Positions 1 through 7,089 of a stretch of 16,602 nt of DNA are shown one piece after another (positions within the stretch are counted from its first letter, which is position 1; each line of letters begins with the position of its first letter). The DNA lies in assembly GCA_027079365.1 (NCBI GenBank), contig JALWVW010000205.1, positions 1-16,602 on the forward strand, given 5' to 3'. The notes under the pieces were generated by a model, which saw nothing but the letters and a program-made list of their open reading frames with translations, did no database searches and had not been told where the DNA came from. The position numbers and the translations under genes were made by a program. Origin of the DNA: Campylobacteraceae bacterium. GTDB lineage: Bacteria > Campylobacterota > Campylobacteria > Campylobacterales > Sulfurovaceae.

Positions 1-78
1 ATATATTATAAAAAATCCTACACGCTTGATCCTTCTATAGAGGATGCGGCCAAGATGATCGAAAAGCTATCGGAGTAA
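1..78 (+). CDS. C-terminal end of an unidentified protein (partial)
   Basis: An open frame runs from the window edge to a TAA stop at 76-78 and encodes 25 residues, ending in an amphipathic stretch (PSIEDAAKMIEKLSE). The fragment is too short to identify a family. The GGAG at 72-75, inside the last codons of this gene, serves as the ribosome binding site of the next gene at 83, so the two are probably cotranscribed. Calling it coding rests on the open frame and on this tight junction only. Confidence 0.55.
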   Translation: MYYKKSYTLDPSIEDAAKMIEKLSE

Positions 79-82
79 ACAA

Positions 83-307
83 ATGATGTCACAATGTTTT
101 ATTATGCAAACTGCTACAGAAGATATCCTGCTCAAAGTTACCAATGTCTGCGCGCTATGCTATGGTGATATTCATGTGGGTGATACTATCCATTATGACA
201 CGCAAAGGTACCATTATGTTTGCCAGTCCTGCCAGGAAGAGCAGTGTGCAAAACTGGATGCAGAGTGTGAGATAGTGGAGGACGAAGAGGGGGGACTTTT
301 CTGTTGA
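83..307 (+). CDS. Small two-CxxC (zinc-ribbon-like) protein, 74 residues
   Basis: I do not recognise a named family. The protein has two CxxC pairs, C23-x2-C26 and C47-x2-C50, about 20 residues apart, with H44 beside the second pair. This is the usual layout of a small zinc ribbon or treble-clef fold. The C-terminus is acidic (EIVEDEEGG) and ends in a cysteine. Four further cysteines (C5, C55, C62 and C74) lie outside the pairs. The start at 83 is preferred because GGAG (72-75) sits 7 nt upstream; an ATG at residue 8 is possible. The gene starts 4 nt after the upstream stop and ends 6 nt before the convergent pdxA stop, with no terminator between. Zinc binding and any regulatory role are inference. 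Confidence 0.7.
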   Translation: MMSQCFIMQTATEDILLKVTNVCALCYGDIHVGDTIHYDTQRYHYVCQSCQEEQCAKLDAECEIVEDEEGGLFC

Positions 308-313
308 GGTGCC

Positions 314-1276
<963 letters not shown>

Positions 1277-1291
1277 TTTATGACTCTCCTT

Positions 1292-2074
1292 TCAGCGTAT
1301 CAATCGTGCTTTCATGTCAAGTATCGCCTGTTCCAAGCCGGTAAAGACGGAGCGAGCGATAATACTCTGTCCGATATTGAGCTCTTCAATCATCTCTATA
1401 GCAACGATATCAACAACATTGTGATAGTTGAGTCCATGTCCGGCAGCCACTTTGATATCTGATTCTGCTGCATCACAACTAAGTTTTCTAAAGTTTTCCA
1501 GTTCGCTGTCGAGTAGTATTTTAAGCGTATGTCTTGGGAGGTCTAATTGGGGTATTGCATAGGGTGTCTTCTCTAGCCCGCTGTATAGCATAGCGTAGAT
1601 ATTGGCATATTTCCCGGTATGAAACTCTATCCATTCTACCTCCAATGCCCTGGAAGCTTGTACGGCCTCCGTGGTAGGATCTATAAAAAGCGAGACTTCA
1701 ATGTCATGTGCTTTGAGTTTTTCTATGGCTGCATGTAGCCTTGGTTGTGTTCCCGTGACTGCCAAGCCACCCTCTGTAGTAACCTCTTCGCGCTTCTCCG
1801 GTACCAGCGTTACACGATGAGGGCGAAGCTTGCAGGCGATCTGTATCATCTCCTCGGCGATAGCACATTCAAGGTTGACTGGGAGACTTGAGAGACTGAT
1901 GATATTTTCTGCATCAAAATCCTGCATATGTCTTCGGTCTTCCCGCAAATGAATGGTGATCTGGTTTGCTCCGGCACGTTTACAAATACTCAATGCATCC
2001 ATGGGATCAGGATCTGCTATTTTTCGCGCTTCTCTCAGTACAGCGATATGATCTATATTCACACCAAGTTCCAT
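1292..2074 (-). CDS. pdxJ: Pyridoxine 5'-phosphate synthase PdxJ
   Basis: PdxJ is the last enzyme of the deoxyxylulose-5-phosphate-dependent vitamin B6 route: it condenses 1-deoxy-D-xylulose 5-phosphate with 3-amino-2-oxopropyl phosphate (from PdxA) to pyridoxine 5'-phosphate. It is a cytosolic TIM barrel. Family landmarks are clear: LGVNIDHIAVLREAR at the N-terminus, the diagnostic HLREDRRH (42-49), VNLE (66-69), LVPEKREEVTTEGG (90-103), VSLFIDP, EFHTGKYA, GHGLNYHNV (212-220) and the phosphate-binding-like IGQSIIARSVF. At 260 residues it is slightly longer than the E. coli enzyme. AGGAG (2084-2080) lies 5 nt before the ATG. It is the first gene of pdxJ-pdxA; upstream are its own promoter candidate and, further away, a c-di-GMP riboswitch. 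Confidence 0.97.
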   Translation of the reverse strand: MELGVNIDHIAVLREARKIADPDPMDALSICKRAGANQITIHLREDRRHMQDFDAENIISLSSLPVNLECAIAEEMIQIACKLRPHRVTLVPEKREEVTTEGGLAVTGTQPRLHAAIEKLKAHDIEVSLFIDPTTEAVQASRALEVEWIEFHTGKYANIYAMLYSGLEKTPYAIPQLDLPRHTLKILLDSELENFRKLSCDAAESDIKVAAGHGLNYHNVVDIVAIEMIEELNIGQSIIARSVFTGLEQAILDMKARLIR

Positions 2075-2084
2075 GTCTACTCCT

Positions 2085-2097
2085 ATTGTTAAACAAT
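2085..2097. promoter_or_regulatory. 13-nt palindrome between the pdxJ promoter and its RBS
   Basis: ATTGTT-A-AACAAT is a perfect 6-bp palindrome with a single central base. It lies immediately upstream of the pdxJ Shine-Dalgarno and just downstream of the candidate start of transcription. It could be an operator or a short leader hairpin; AT-rich palindromes of this size also occur by chance, so the function is uncertain. Confidence 0.35.
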
Positions 2098-2107
2098 TCT
2101 ACTATTG

Positions 2108-2136
2108 ATTATAGCGCAAGAGACTTGTGATTTAAA
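2108..2136 (-). promoter_or_regulatory. Candidate sigma-70 promoter of pdxJ-pdxA
   Basis: On the minus strand a perfect TATAAT (2113-2108) is preceded, 17 nt upstream, by TTTAAA (2136-2131). Transcription would start near 2101, giving a leader of about 26 nt that contains the pdxJ RBS. This proximal promoter means pdxJA need not depend on the distal riboswitch transcript. Confidence 0.6.
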
Positions 2137-2187
2137 TGGATGAAGATATTTGGGTGCCGATAGAATAGCAGAGAGAAAATCATACAG

Positions 2188-2258
2188 CAGCACAATACTT
2201 GATGCTTATGGCTTTGTGGGGGGGGGTACTTGGCCAAAAGATACAAAATATTGTGCTG
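2188..2258. repeat. 10-bp inverted repeat flanking a G9 tract
   Basis: CAGCACAATA at 2188-2197 is perfectly complementary to TATTGTGCTG at 2249-2258. The 51-nt interior contains a run of nine G at 2218-2226 (plus strand). The arms could pair in RNA transcribed from either strand. There is no U-rich tail typical of a terminator. It lies between the riboswitch and pdxJ. No convincing gene is present here. Confidence 0.6.
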
Positions 2259-2319
2259 GTATATAATTTCCCCAATAAAGAGATATCTATACTTATTAAA
2301 ATAGAATGATGATACATGG

Positions 2320-2345
2320 AAAAAGAGTATAGTGCGAGGCTACAC
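2320..2345 (-). terminator. Candidate riboswitch-linked intrinsic terminator
   Basis: Read on the minus strand, GUGUAG (2345-2340) pairs with CUAUAC (2332-2327) over six pairs, one of them G-U, with a 7-nt loop, followed directly by UCUUUUU (2326-2320). Its 5' strand overlaps by 2 nt the CUGU that closes aptamer helix P1, the arrangement expected of an expression platform. The stem is short and not GC-rich, so termination would be partial at best. Confidence 0.5.
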
Positions 2346-2430
2346 AGGCAATCTGGCAATCTTTCTATTTAGAGAGACCCATGACTTTCCGTCCTTGCTT
2401 CGCAGCAAGTTTGGCTTTTTCTGTTATCAA
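2339..2430 (-). ncRNA. Cyclic di-GMP-I (GEMM) riboswitch aptamer
   Basis: The minus strand matches the c-di-GMP-I aptamer. A short P1 forms from ACAG (2424-2421) and CUGU (near 2347-2344). The ligand-pocket strand AAGCCAAAC (2417-2409) is followed by hairpin P2, CUUGCU-GCGA-AGCAAG (2409-2394), a perfect 6-bp stem with a GNRA tetraloop, then GACGGAAAG (2393-2385), equivalent to the classic GACGCAAAG. P3 follows (GGUCU..UCU with AGA..AGAUU), ending in AGAUUGCCUGU, equivalent to the family's GGUUGCC end. Compared with the Vibrio Vc2 RNA, the G21-C46 pair is replaced by C-G, a compensatory change. The ligand-contacting G20 is kept as G, which points to c-di-GMP rather than the cGAMP-type G20A variants; A47 is also kept. 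The next gene downstream is pdxJ, about 265 nt away. The family assignment is from memory of the consensus, not a covariance-model search. Confidence 0.85.
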
Positions 2431-2437
2431 TAGGGGA

Positions 2438-2446
2438 ATCATAGCA
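2438..2446 (-). promoter_or_regulatory. Extended -10 promoter for the riboswitch transcript
   Basis: On the minus strand TGC-TATGAT (2446-2438) is a good extended -10 element. The -35 region (near TATTTC) is weak, as is tolerated with an extended -10. Transcription would begin around 2431, directly at the 5' edge of the c-di-GMP aptamer, as usual for riboswitch leaders. Confidence 0.5.
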
Positions 2447-2450
2447 CAGT

Positions 2451-2477
2451 GACACTAAAAGAAATATAAATAGTGTC
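2451..2477. promoter_or_regulatory. Inverted repeat GACACTA-N13-TAGTGTC, possible operator
   Basis: GACACTA (2451-2457) and TAGTGTC (2471-2477) are perfect 7-bp inverted half-sites whose starts are 20 bp apart, about two helical turns. The site lies between the riboswitch promoter (minus) and the argG leader (plus), so a dimeric regulator bound here could affect both. The regulator is unknown. Confidence 0.4.
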
Positions 2478-2544
2478 TAAAAATTTGAATTTTTTTTGAC
2501 ACAATGATGTGTATCTCTTCTCAAACCAGTTATTACAGACATTA

Positions 2545-2574
2545 TGGTAAAATCTTTTCATTATGTTTAGAAGG
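2545..2574 (+). promoter_or_regulatory. Candidate argG -10 region and Shine-Dalgarno
   Basis: TATGGTAAAAT (2543-2553 region) contains a plausible -10 (TAAAAT, 2548-2553) without a clear -35, as often in Campylobacterota. AGAAGG at 2569-2574 lies 7 nt before the ATG at 2582 and fixes that codon as the argG start. Confidence 0.4.
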
Positions 2575-2581
2575 TATTAAA

Positions 2582-3898
2582 ATGACAAAAAGAGTAATAA
2601 AAAAAGCGGTTCTTGCGTATTCGGGAGGACTTGATACAAGTATTATACTTAAGTGGCTTCAGGATGAATATCAGTGTGAAGTGGTGACCTTTACCGCTGA
2701 CTTGGGGCAAGGTGAAGAGGTGGAGCCTGCCAGACAAAAAGCATTGGATCTGGGAATCAAAGAGGAGAATATTTTTATCCTTGATCTCAAAGAGGAATTT
2801 GTCAAAGACTTTGTTTTTCCGATGTTTCGGGCCAATACGATCTATGAAGGAGAGTATCTTCTAGGCACCTCTATTGCCAGACCGCTAATCTCCAAAAAAC
2901 AGATAGAGATTGCACATCAGACAGGGGCAGATGCAGTTAGTCATGGTGCGACAGGAAAAGGAAATGACCAAATCAGGTTTGAGTTGGGATATCTGAGTCT
3001 TGATCCGGATATTGCTGTGATCGCTCCCTGGAGAGAGTGGGATCTAAACTCTAGAGAAAAACTCCTGGCATATGCCCAGGAACATGGGATAGAGATAGAC
3101 AAAAAAGGCAAGAAATCCCCCTACTCAATGGATGCCAACCTTCTACATATTTCGTACGAAGGTATGGTTCTGGAAGATCCTAATGCCGAGCCGGAAGAGG
3201 ATATGTGGCTCTGGACAAACTCTCCCGAAGAGGCACCAGACAGTGCAGAGTATATCACGATTGGCTATGAAAAAGGAGACCCGGTCAGCATTAACGGGGA
3301 GCAGATGAGTCCGGCAACGATCCTCCGGATGCTTAATGAGTATGGAAACAAACATGGTATTGGTCGTATCGATATTGTAGAAAACCGATTTGTGGGTATG
3401 AAGGCAAGAGGTTGCTATGAGACACCAGGTGGTACGATCATGCTTAAGGCGCACAGAGCAATAGAATCTATTACCCTAGATAGAGAGGAGGCACATCTCA
3501 AAGATGAAATGATGCCTCGTTATGCGAAGCTGATCTATAATGGTTTTTGGTGGTCTCCTGAGCGAGAGATGCTACAGGCTGCGATTGACAAGACGCAAGA
3601 ACATGTTACGGGGGAAGTGAAGCTCAAACTCTATAAAGGCAATGTAATCGTAGTAGGTCGTGCTTCCGAAAACTCCCTATATAGTGAAGAGCATTCAACC
3701 TTTGAAGAGGACGAGGTTTACAATCAGAAAGATGCAGAAGGATTTATCCGTCTCAATGCTTTGCGATTCATAATCGAAGGGAAAAAGCAGCCTGCGCGAA
3801 GGGCGCATGATGAGGTAGAAGTCTGCAAGATAGAGACAGGCTCCGTCACTGTCTGTGAAAGGATTAAGAGATTTTTTGGTTTTGGCAGTAAAAAATAG
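2582..3898 (+). CDS. argG: Argininosuccinate synthase ArgG with an unusual C-terminal tail
   Basis: ArgG joins citrulline and aspartate using ATP to make argininosuccinate, the penultimate step of arginine synthesis, in the cytosol. The N-type ATP pyrophosphatase P-loop AYSGGLDTS is at residues 12-20. Other family landmarks are FTADLGQGEE, GTSIARPLI, SHGATGKGNDQIRFE, APWREWDLNSRE, YSMDANLLHISYEG, RFVGMKARGCYETPGGT and the end motif FIRLNALR. The start at 2582 (MTKRVIKK) is chosen because AGAAGG lies 7 nt upstream and the family begins there; the frame stays open to an ATG at 2504, but those 26 residues overlap the promoter region and resemble nothing in ArgG. The family normally ends near residue 402; here 36 extra residues follow (403-438, ending RIKRFFGFGSKK). 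The stop codon is inside the terminator stem. Confidence 0.96.
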   Translation: MTKRVIKKAVLAYSGGLDTSIILKWLQDEYQCEVVTFTADLGQGEEVEPARQKALDLGIKEENIFILDLKEEFVKDFVFPMFRANTIYEGEYLLGTSIARPLISKKQIEIAHQTGADAVSHGATGKGNDQIRFELGYLSLDPDIAVIAPWREWDLNSREKLLAYAQEHGIEIDKKGKKSPYSMDANLLHISYEGMVLEDPNAEPEEDMWLWTNSPEEAPDSAEYITIGYEKGDPVSINGEQMSPATILRMLNEYGNKHGIGRIDIVENRFVGMKARGCYETPGGTIMLKAHRAIESITLDREEAHLKDEMMPRYAKLIYNGFWWSPEREMLQAAIDKTQEHVTGEVKLKLYKGNVIVVGRASENSLYSEEHSTFEEDEVYNQKDAEGFIRLNALRFIIEGKKQPARRAHDEVEVCKIETGSVTVCERIKRFFGFGSKK

Positions 3899-3924
3899 CT
3901 GACTCTTTAAAGCAGCTATTTTTT
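3890..3924. terminator. Bidirectional Rho-independent terminator between argG and the kinase gene
   Basis: AAAAAATAGCTG (3890-3901) and CAGCTATTTTTT (3913-3924) form a perfect 12-bp stem with an 11-nt loop. The A-run on one side and T-run on the other make it work for both converging genes. The argG stop (3896-3898) lies in the left arm and the kinase stop (3928-3926) begins 2 nt beyond the right arm. Confidence 0.9.
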
Positions 3925-3925
3925 G

Positions 3926-6900
3926 TTAGAGGAGAATGGCAGCCAGCTCTTCTTTCCCGGCGTTGAGTCCTACTGTTTTGCAACAACGGTGACTGCCGGT
4001 GAGTGCATCACTAAATGCAACAGGAATAGCACCTGTGTCTTTGATAAACTCAGCGATAAGACAGTCTTCATCCTCTTCCAGAATACTTCCATCCATAAGA
4101 ATGTATTGATAGCTTGTATTCTGAATGATACCTAGAAACTGGTCTTCATCCTGCACAGTATCCACATTGTAACCCAGATTGGTTAATATTTTTTTATAGA
4201 TTTTACTTGAGAGAGAGGATTTCTTGTAGAGGAGAATACCTTTTGGTTCAGATAGCGGTATGGCCTCTTCAAGTTTTATCACAGTCTCTTCTTGTGCTGT
4301 ATTGTGAGATCTGGATTCACCGTTATCATCAGGAACCTCAGGTTGTGCCGGGACTGATGGTATATCCTCTGTTTTCTCTTCCACTTTTGCTTCAGTCTTT
4401 TTTGTATTGTCCCTATCCAAAGTAATAGATTGCTGTTTGGGTGAATAGGTCTCTAATAGAAACTGTATTTGATCTATATTGATAGGCTTAGAGGTGTAGT
4501 CATCCATGCCTGCTTGAAGATATTTTTCTCTGTCTCCTTGCAGTGCGTTGGCCGTAAGGGCAACAATGGGGACATGTTTGAGGCCGCTGGACTTTTCAAA
4601 ATGAAGAATTTGCTCGGTAGCATCAATACCACCAAGTACAGGCATCTGTATATCCATGAAGATAATATTATAGTCATTTTGTTTTCTTAGGTTGACAGCC
4701 TCTTCTCCATTGTTTGCCAAGGTGACAGTTAATCCAAAATCAGTGAGAATTTTCATAATAAGCTTCTGATTGATCACATTGTCTTCTGCTACCAATGCAT
4801 GCATCTCACTAAAGAGCTCTTTTTTAGAGGTGTCCTTCTGTGTATCTACAGTTTCTGCAGAGGCAATTTGTGTAACCTCCTCCAAAAGCTTTGAAATCTT
4901 GGTAAAATTGATAGGCTTATAGATGATTTTTGTGAGACGATTTACTACCTCTTCGGGCTCATTTTTAAGATGATTTGATGCAAGAAGAACAATTTTAGTA
5001 TCAATACTGACCAAGTTGGAAAGTTCATTTTCTCTTCGTGTATAACGCTGGTCGATAAAGAGAAGTTCAGGGAGAAATGTTTTGTCAAGGGTATAGATAT
5101 CTTCACCATAGTAAATTTTTAGTGAGAGACCAAAGAAAGAGAGGTATGTTTCAAGATTTTTGTCTACCTGCCTTTTGATATCTTCATCTGGAAGGAGCAA
5201 TCCTACTGTTAAGTTTGGATAGGAGGTAGGTACATTGGCGTGATCTCCCCTGTCTTGTTTTTCCAGCTCTAGTGTAAAGTAGAAAGTGGAGCCCTCTCCT
5301 GGTATACTTTCTATCTCTAGTTTTCCACCCATGTGGGAAATAAGCCTGCTGGAGATAGCCAATCCCAATCCAGTCCCACCAAATTTTCGGCTGGTACTTG
5401 AATCGGCCTGTGAAAACTCTTCAAAAATTCTGCTCTGTTGCTCTTTTGTGATGCCTACACCAGAATCTTCTACAGAGAATCTTATCTTTGCATGTTCGCT
5501 GTCTTCGGATATTTTCTCAATAAAAACATTGATTTCCCCGTGTGTATTGGTAAATTTCACGGCGTTACTGATGAGGTTTGTTAGAATCTGCGAAAGTTTA
5601 GTGGGATCGCCTAAGAGTGTAGAAGGAAGCCGAGGATCAATATAGGCGCCAAATTCAATATTTTTTTGTGCTGCTTTTGCTCCGTATGATTCGATAGCAG
5701 ATTCAAATCGTTCTCGAGCATCAAAAGGAATATTTTCAAGTTCTACTTTGTCAGCTTTGATCTTGGAAAGATCGAGAATATCATTTACAATATTGAGAAG
5801 ATTCTCTGAACTGTCTTCAATGACATCGATAAAGTCTTTTTGGTCAGTATTGAGTTCTGTAACTTTGAGTAGCTGGGTAAATCCAACAATGCCATTGAGT
5901 GGTGTTCGGATCTCGTGGGACATATTGGCGAGAAAAAGATCCTTTGCCTGGTTGGCTTCCTTGATTGTGTTAGCAAGAAATCGATAGATCTCTGCTTCAT
6001 CTCTCTTGTCAACGATAACTCTGAGCTCGTCACGCTTCTGTTTACTGAGGTCAAATTCAATATTTTTTAATGTCTGATCTAGTAATGCTTTGTCCCTGCT
6101 GATGTTTCTATAAATACCAAGCAGAACAAGAAAGAGCAGCAGAAGTAAAAGTGCAGCAAGACCATATTGTATCGCACGGTTCTTGACTCCTTCTTCTCGA
6201 GATGAAAATCTTTTCTGCAGATCAGAGAGTAATATTTCTTTTGCCGTATGTGTGTTTTTGAGTTTGGCAGTAAAGTCCTTGAGCCATTGCTTCTGAGTAA
6301 TATTGTAGGATCCGTCAGCAGCGCCTTGGATAATGGCGACTCTGTCTGATGAGATCTGTTTATCTATCTTGTTGTTTTCGAGTAATTTTTTAATTTGGGG
6401 ATAGATGGAAGAGCGCTTGAGTTTGGAAATATCGGGGTTTACCTCTTTGCCCAAAATAGACTCCCAGAGTGACAAATCACTGTCAGCCATAGGTTTTTTT
6501 CTATTGAGTTTAAGCAGTACAAAGCTTCTTTCAAGAGATTCCAGAGACGATTGCTTGGTGAAGTGCTGATAGGTCTGCAGTAGTGACTGTAGTGTCTTTG
6601 ATGAAAACTGTTTGTTGATACTCTGTAGTATTTTTGAGACAGTGCTGCCAATATTTTGATAATAGGATTCAAAGAAAATATTTTTATGATCTGAGCTCAG
6701 TGTATCTACTTTGGCGCGCACATACTTTAGTGTGTCATCAATCTCTGCAAGATATTTTTGATAAGAGGAGAACAAGGTATTCTCTTTGGCCAAGACCTTG
6801 AGCTGACTCAGTGCTTTGTCTGTTTGTATTCTGGCAGTATTGAGCTGCTTCATGTTACTGGAAGCCTCTATATCAGAAGCCATTTGCATAGCACTTTCTG

Positions 6901-7087
6901 TCTCTTCATCACCAATCTTTTCAAGGAGCATGGAGGACTTGGAGACAAAGGTGGTATAGCTAATTTTGTTTTGTCCACTGGCATAGGCCGTATAGGAGAG
7001 ATACGTCTGGTAGGAGAGCCAGCCTATAGCAACAAACAGTGGGAGGAGGATAAGTAGCAGTAATAGTTTTTGTCTTGATGTTTTCAT
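3926..7087 (-). CDS. Hybrid sensor histidine kinase: NIT-like periplasmic domain, kinase core, three receiver-like domains
   Basis: This is a 1053-residue inner-membrane hybrid kinase. TM1 (about 8-29) and TM2 (about 306-326) flank a helical periplasmic region of some 275 residues. It resembles the nitrate/nitrite-sensing NIT domain (ARIQTDKAL at 85-93, an ER-containing helix near 186, YNITQKQW near 261-268); no HAMP is evident. A coiled linker leads to HisKA with FLANMSHEIRTPLNG and phospho-acceptor H391. The ATPase has its N-box around N508, DSGVGI (541-546), FEEFSQADSSTSRKFGGTGLGL (F-box and G2, to 576). Three receiver-like domains follow: about 624-738 (D679 and K724 kept, acidic pair poor), a canonical one about 762-880 (E768/D769, phospho-acceptor D812, T845, K867), and about 948-1053 (D999 kept, no acidic pair or KP). 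An E/D/P-rich linker (885-945) separates the last two. AAGGAG precedes the start; the gene follows its neighbour by 2 nt. No output effector is encoded nearby. Confidence 0.93.
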   Translation of the reverse strand: MKTSRQKLLLLLILLPLFVAIGWLSYQTYLSYTAYASGQNKISYTTFVSKSSMLLEKIGDEETESAMQMASDIEASSNMKQLNTARIQTDKALSQLKVLAKENTLFSSYQKYLAEIDDTLKYVRAKVDTLSSDHKNIFFESYYQNIGSTVSKILQSINKQFSSKTLQSLLQTYQHFTKQSSLESLERSFVLLKLNRKKPMADSDLSLWESILGKEVNPDISKLKRSSIYPQIKKLLENNKIDKQISSDRVAIIQGAADGSYNITQKQWLKDFTAKLKNTHTAKEILLSDLQKRFSSREEGVKNRAIQYGLAALLLLLLFLVLLGIYRNISRDKALLDQTLKNIEFDLSKQKRDELRVIVDKRDEAEIYRFLANTIKEANQAKDLFLANMSHEIRTPLNGIVGFTQLLKVTELNTDQKDFIDVIEDSSENLLNIVNDILDLSKIKADKVELENIPFDARERFESAIESYGAKAAQKNIEFGAYIDPRLPSTLLGDPTKLSQILTNLISNAVKFTNTHGEINVFIEKISEDSEHAKIRFSVEDSGVGITKEQQSRIFEEFSQADSSTSRKFGGTGLGLAISSRLISHMGGKLEIESIPGEGSTFYFTLELEKQDRGDHANVPTSYPNLTVGLLLPDEDIKRQVDKNLETYLSFFGLSLKIYYGEDIYTLDKTFLPELLFIDQRYTRRENELSNLVSIDTKIVLLASNHLKNEPEEVVNRLTKIIYKPINFTKISKLLEEVTQIASAETVDTQKDTSKKELFSEMHALVAEDNVINQKLIMKILTDFGLTVTLANNGEEAVNLRKQNDYNIIFMDIQMPVLGGIDATEQILHFEKSSGLKHVPIVALTANALQGDREKYLQAGMDDYTSKPINIDQIQFLLETYSPKQQSITLDRDNTKKTEAKVEEKTEDIPSVPAQPEVPDDNGESRSHNTAQEETVIKLEEAIPLSEPKGILLYKKSSLSSKIYKKILTNLGYNVDTVQDEDQFLGIIQNTSYQYILMDGSILEEDEDCLIAEFIKDTGAIPVAFSDALTGSHRCCKTVGLNAGKEELAAILL

Positions 7088-7089
7088 AA

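Noticed and set aside
2202..2309. 36-codon plus-strand frame through the G9 tract
   Set aside because: No Shine-Dalgarno, no promoter, short; not supported as a gene.
2180..2317. 45-codon minus-strand frame spanning the C9/G9 tract downstream of the riboswitch
   Set aside because: No RBS before its ATG, no recognisable composition, and the start lies directly after a U-run; chance frame is more likely.
2391..2412. The CTTGCT hairpin read on the plus strand as an argG leader element or terminator
   Set aside because: The flanking sequence fits the c-di-GMP-I aptamer only when read on the minus strand; on the plus strand the T-run after it is interrupted and there is no upstream plus-strand gene to terminate.
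2496..2501. TTGACA as the -35 of argG
   Set aside because: No -10-like hexamer occurs 16-18 nt downstream; the better -10 candidate (2548-2553) is too far away.
2504..2581. An upstream ATG extending argG by 26 residues
   Set aside because: It overlaps the promoter/leader region, has no RBS, and the extra residues do not resemble ArgG; the ATG at 2582 has AGAAGG 7 nt upstream.
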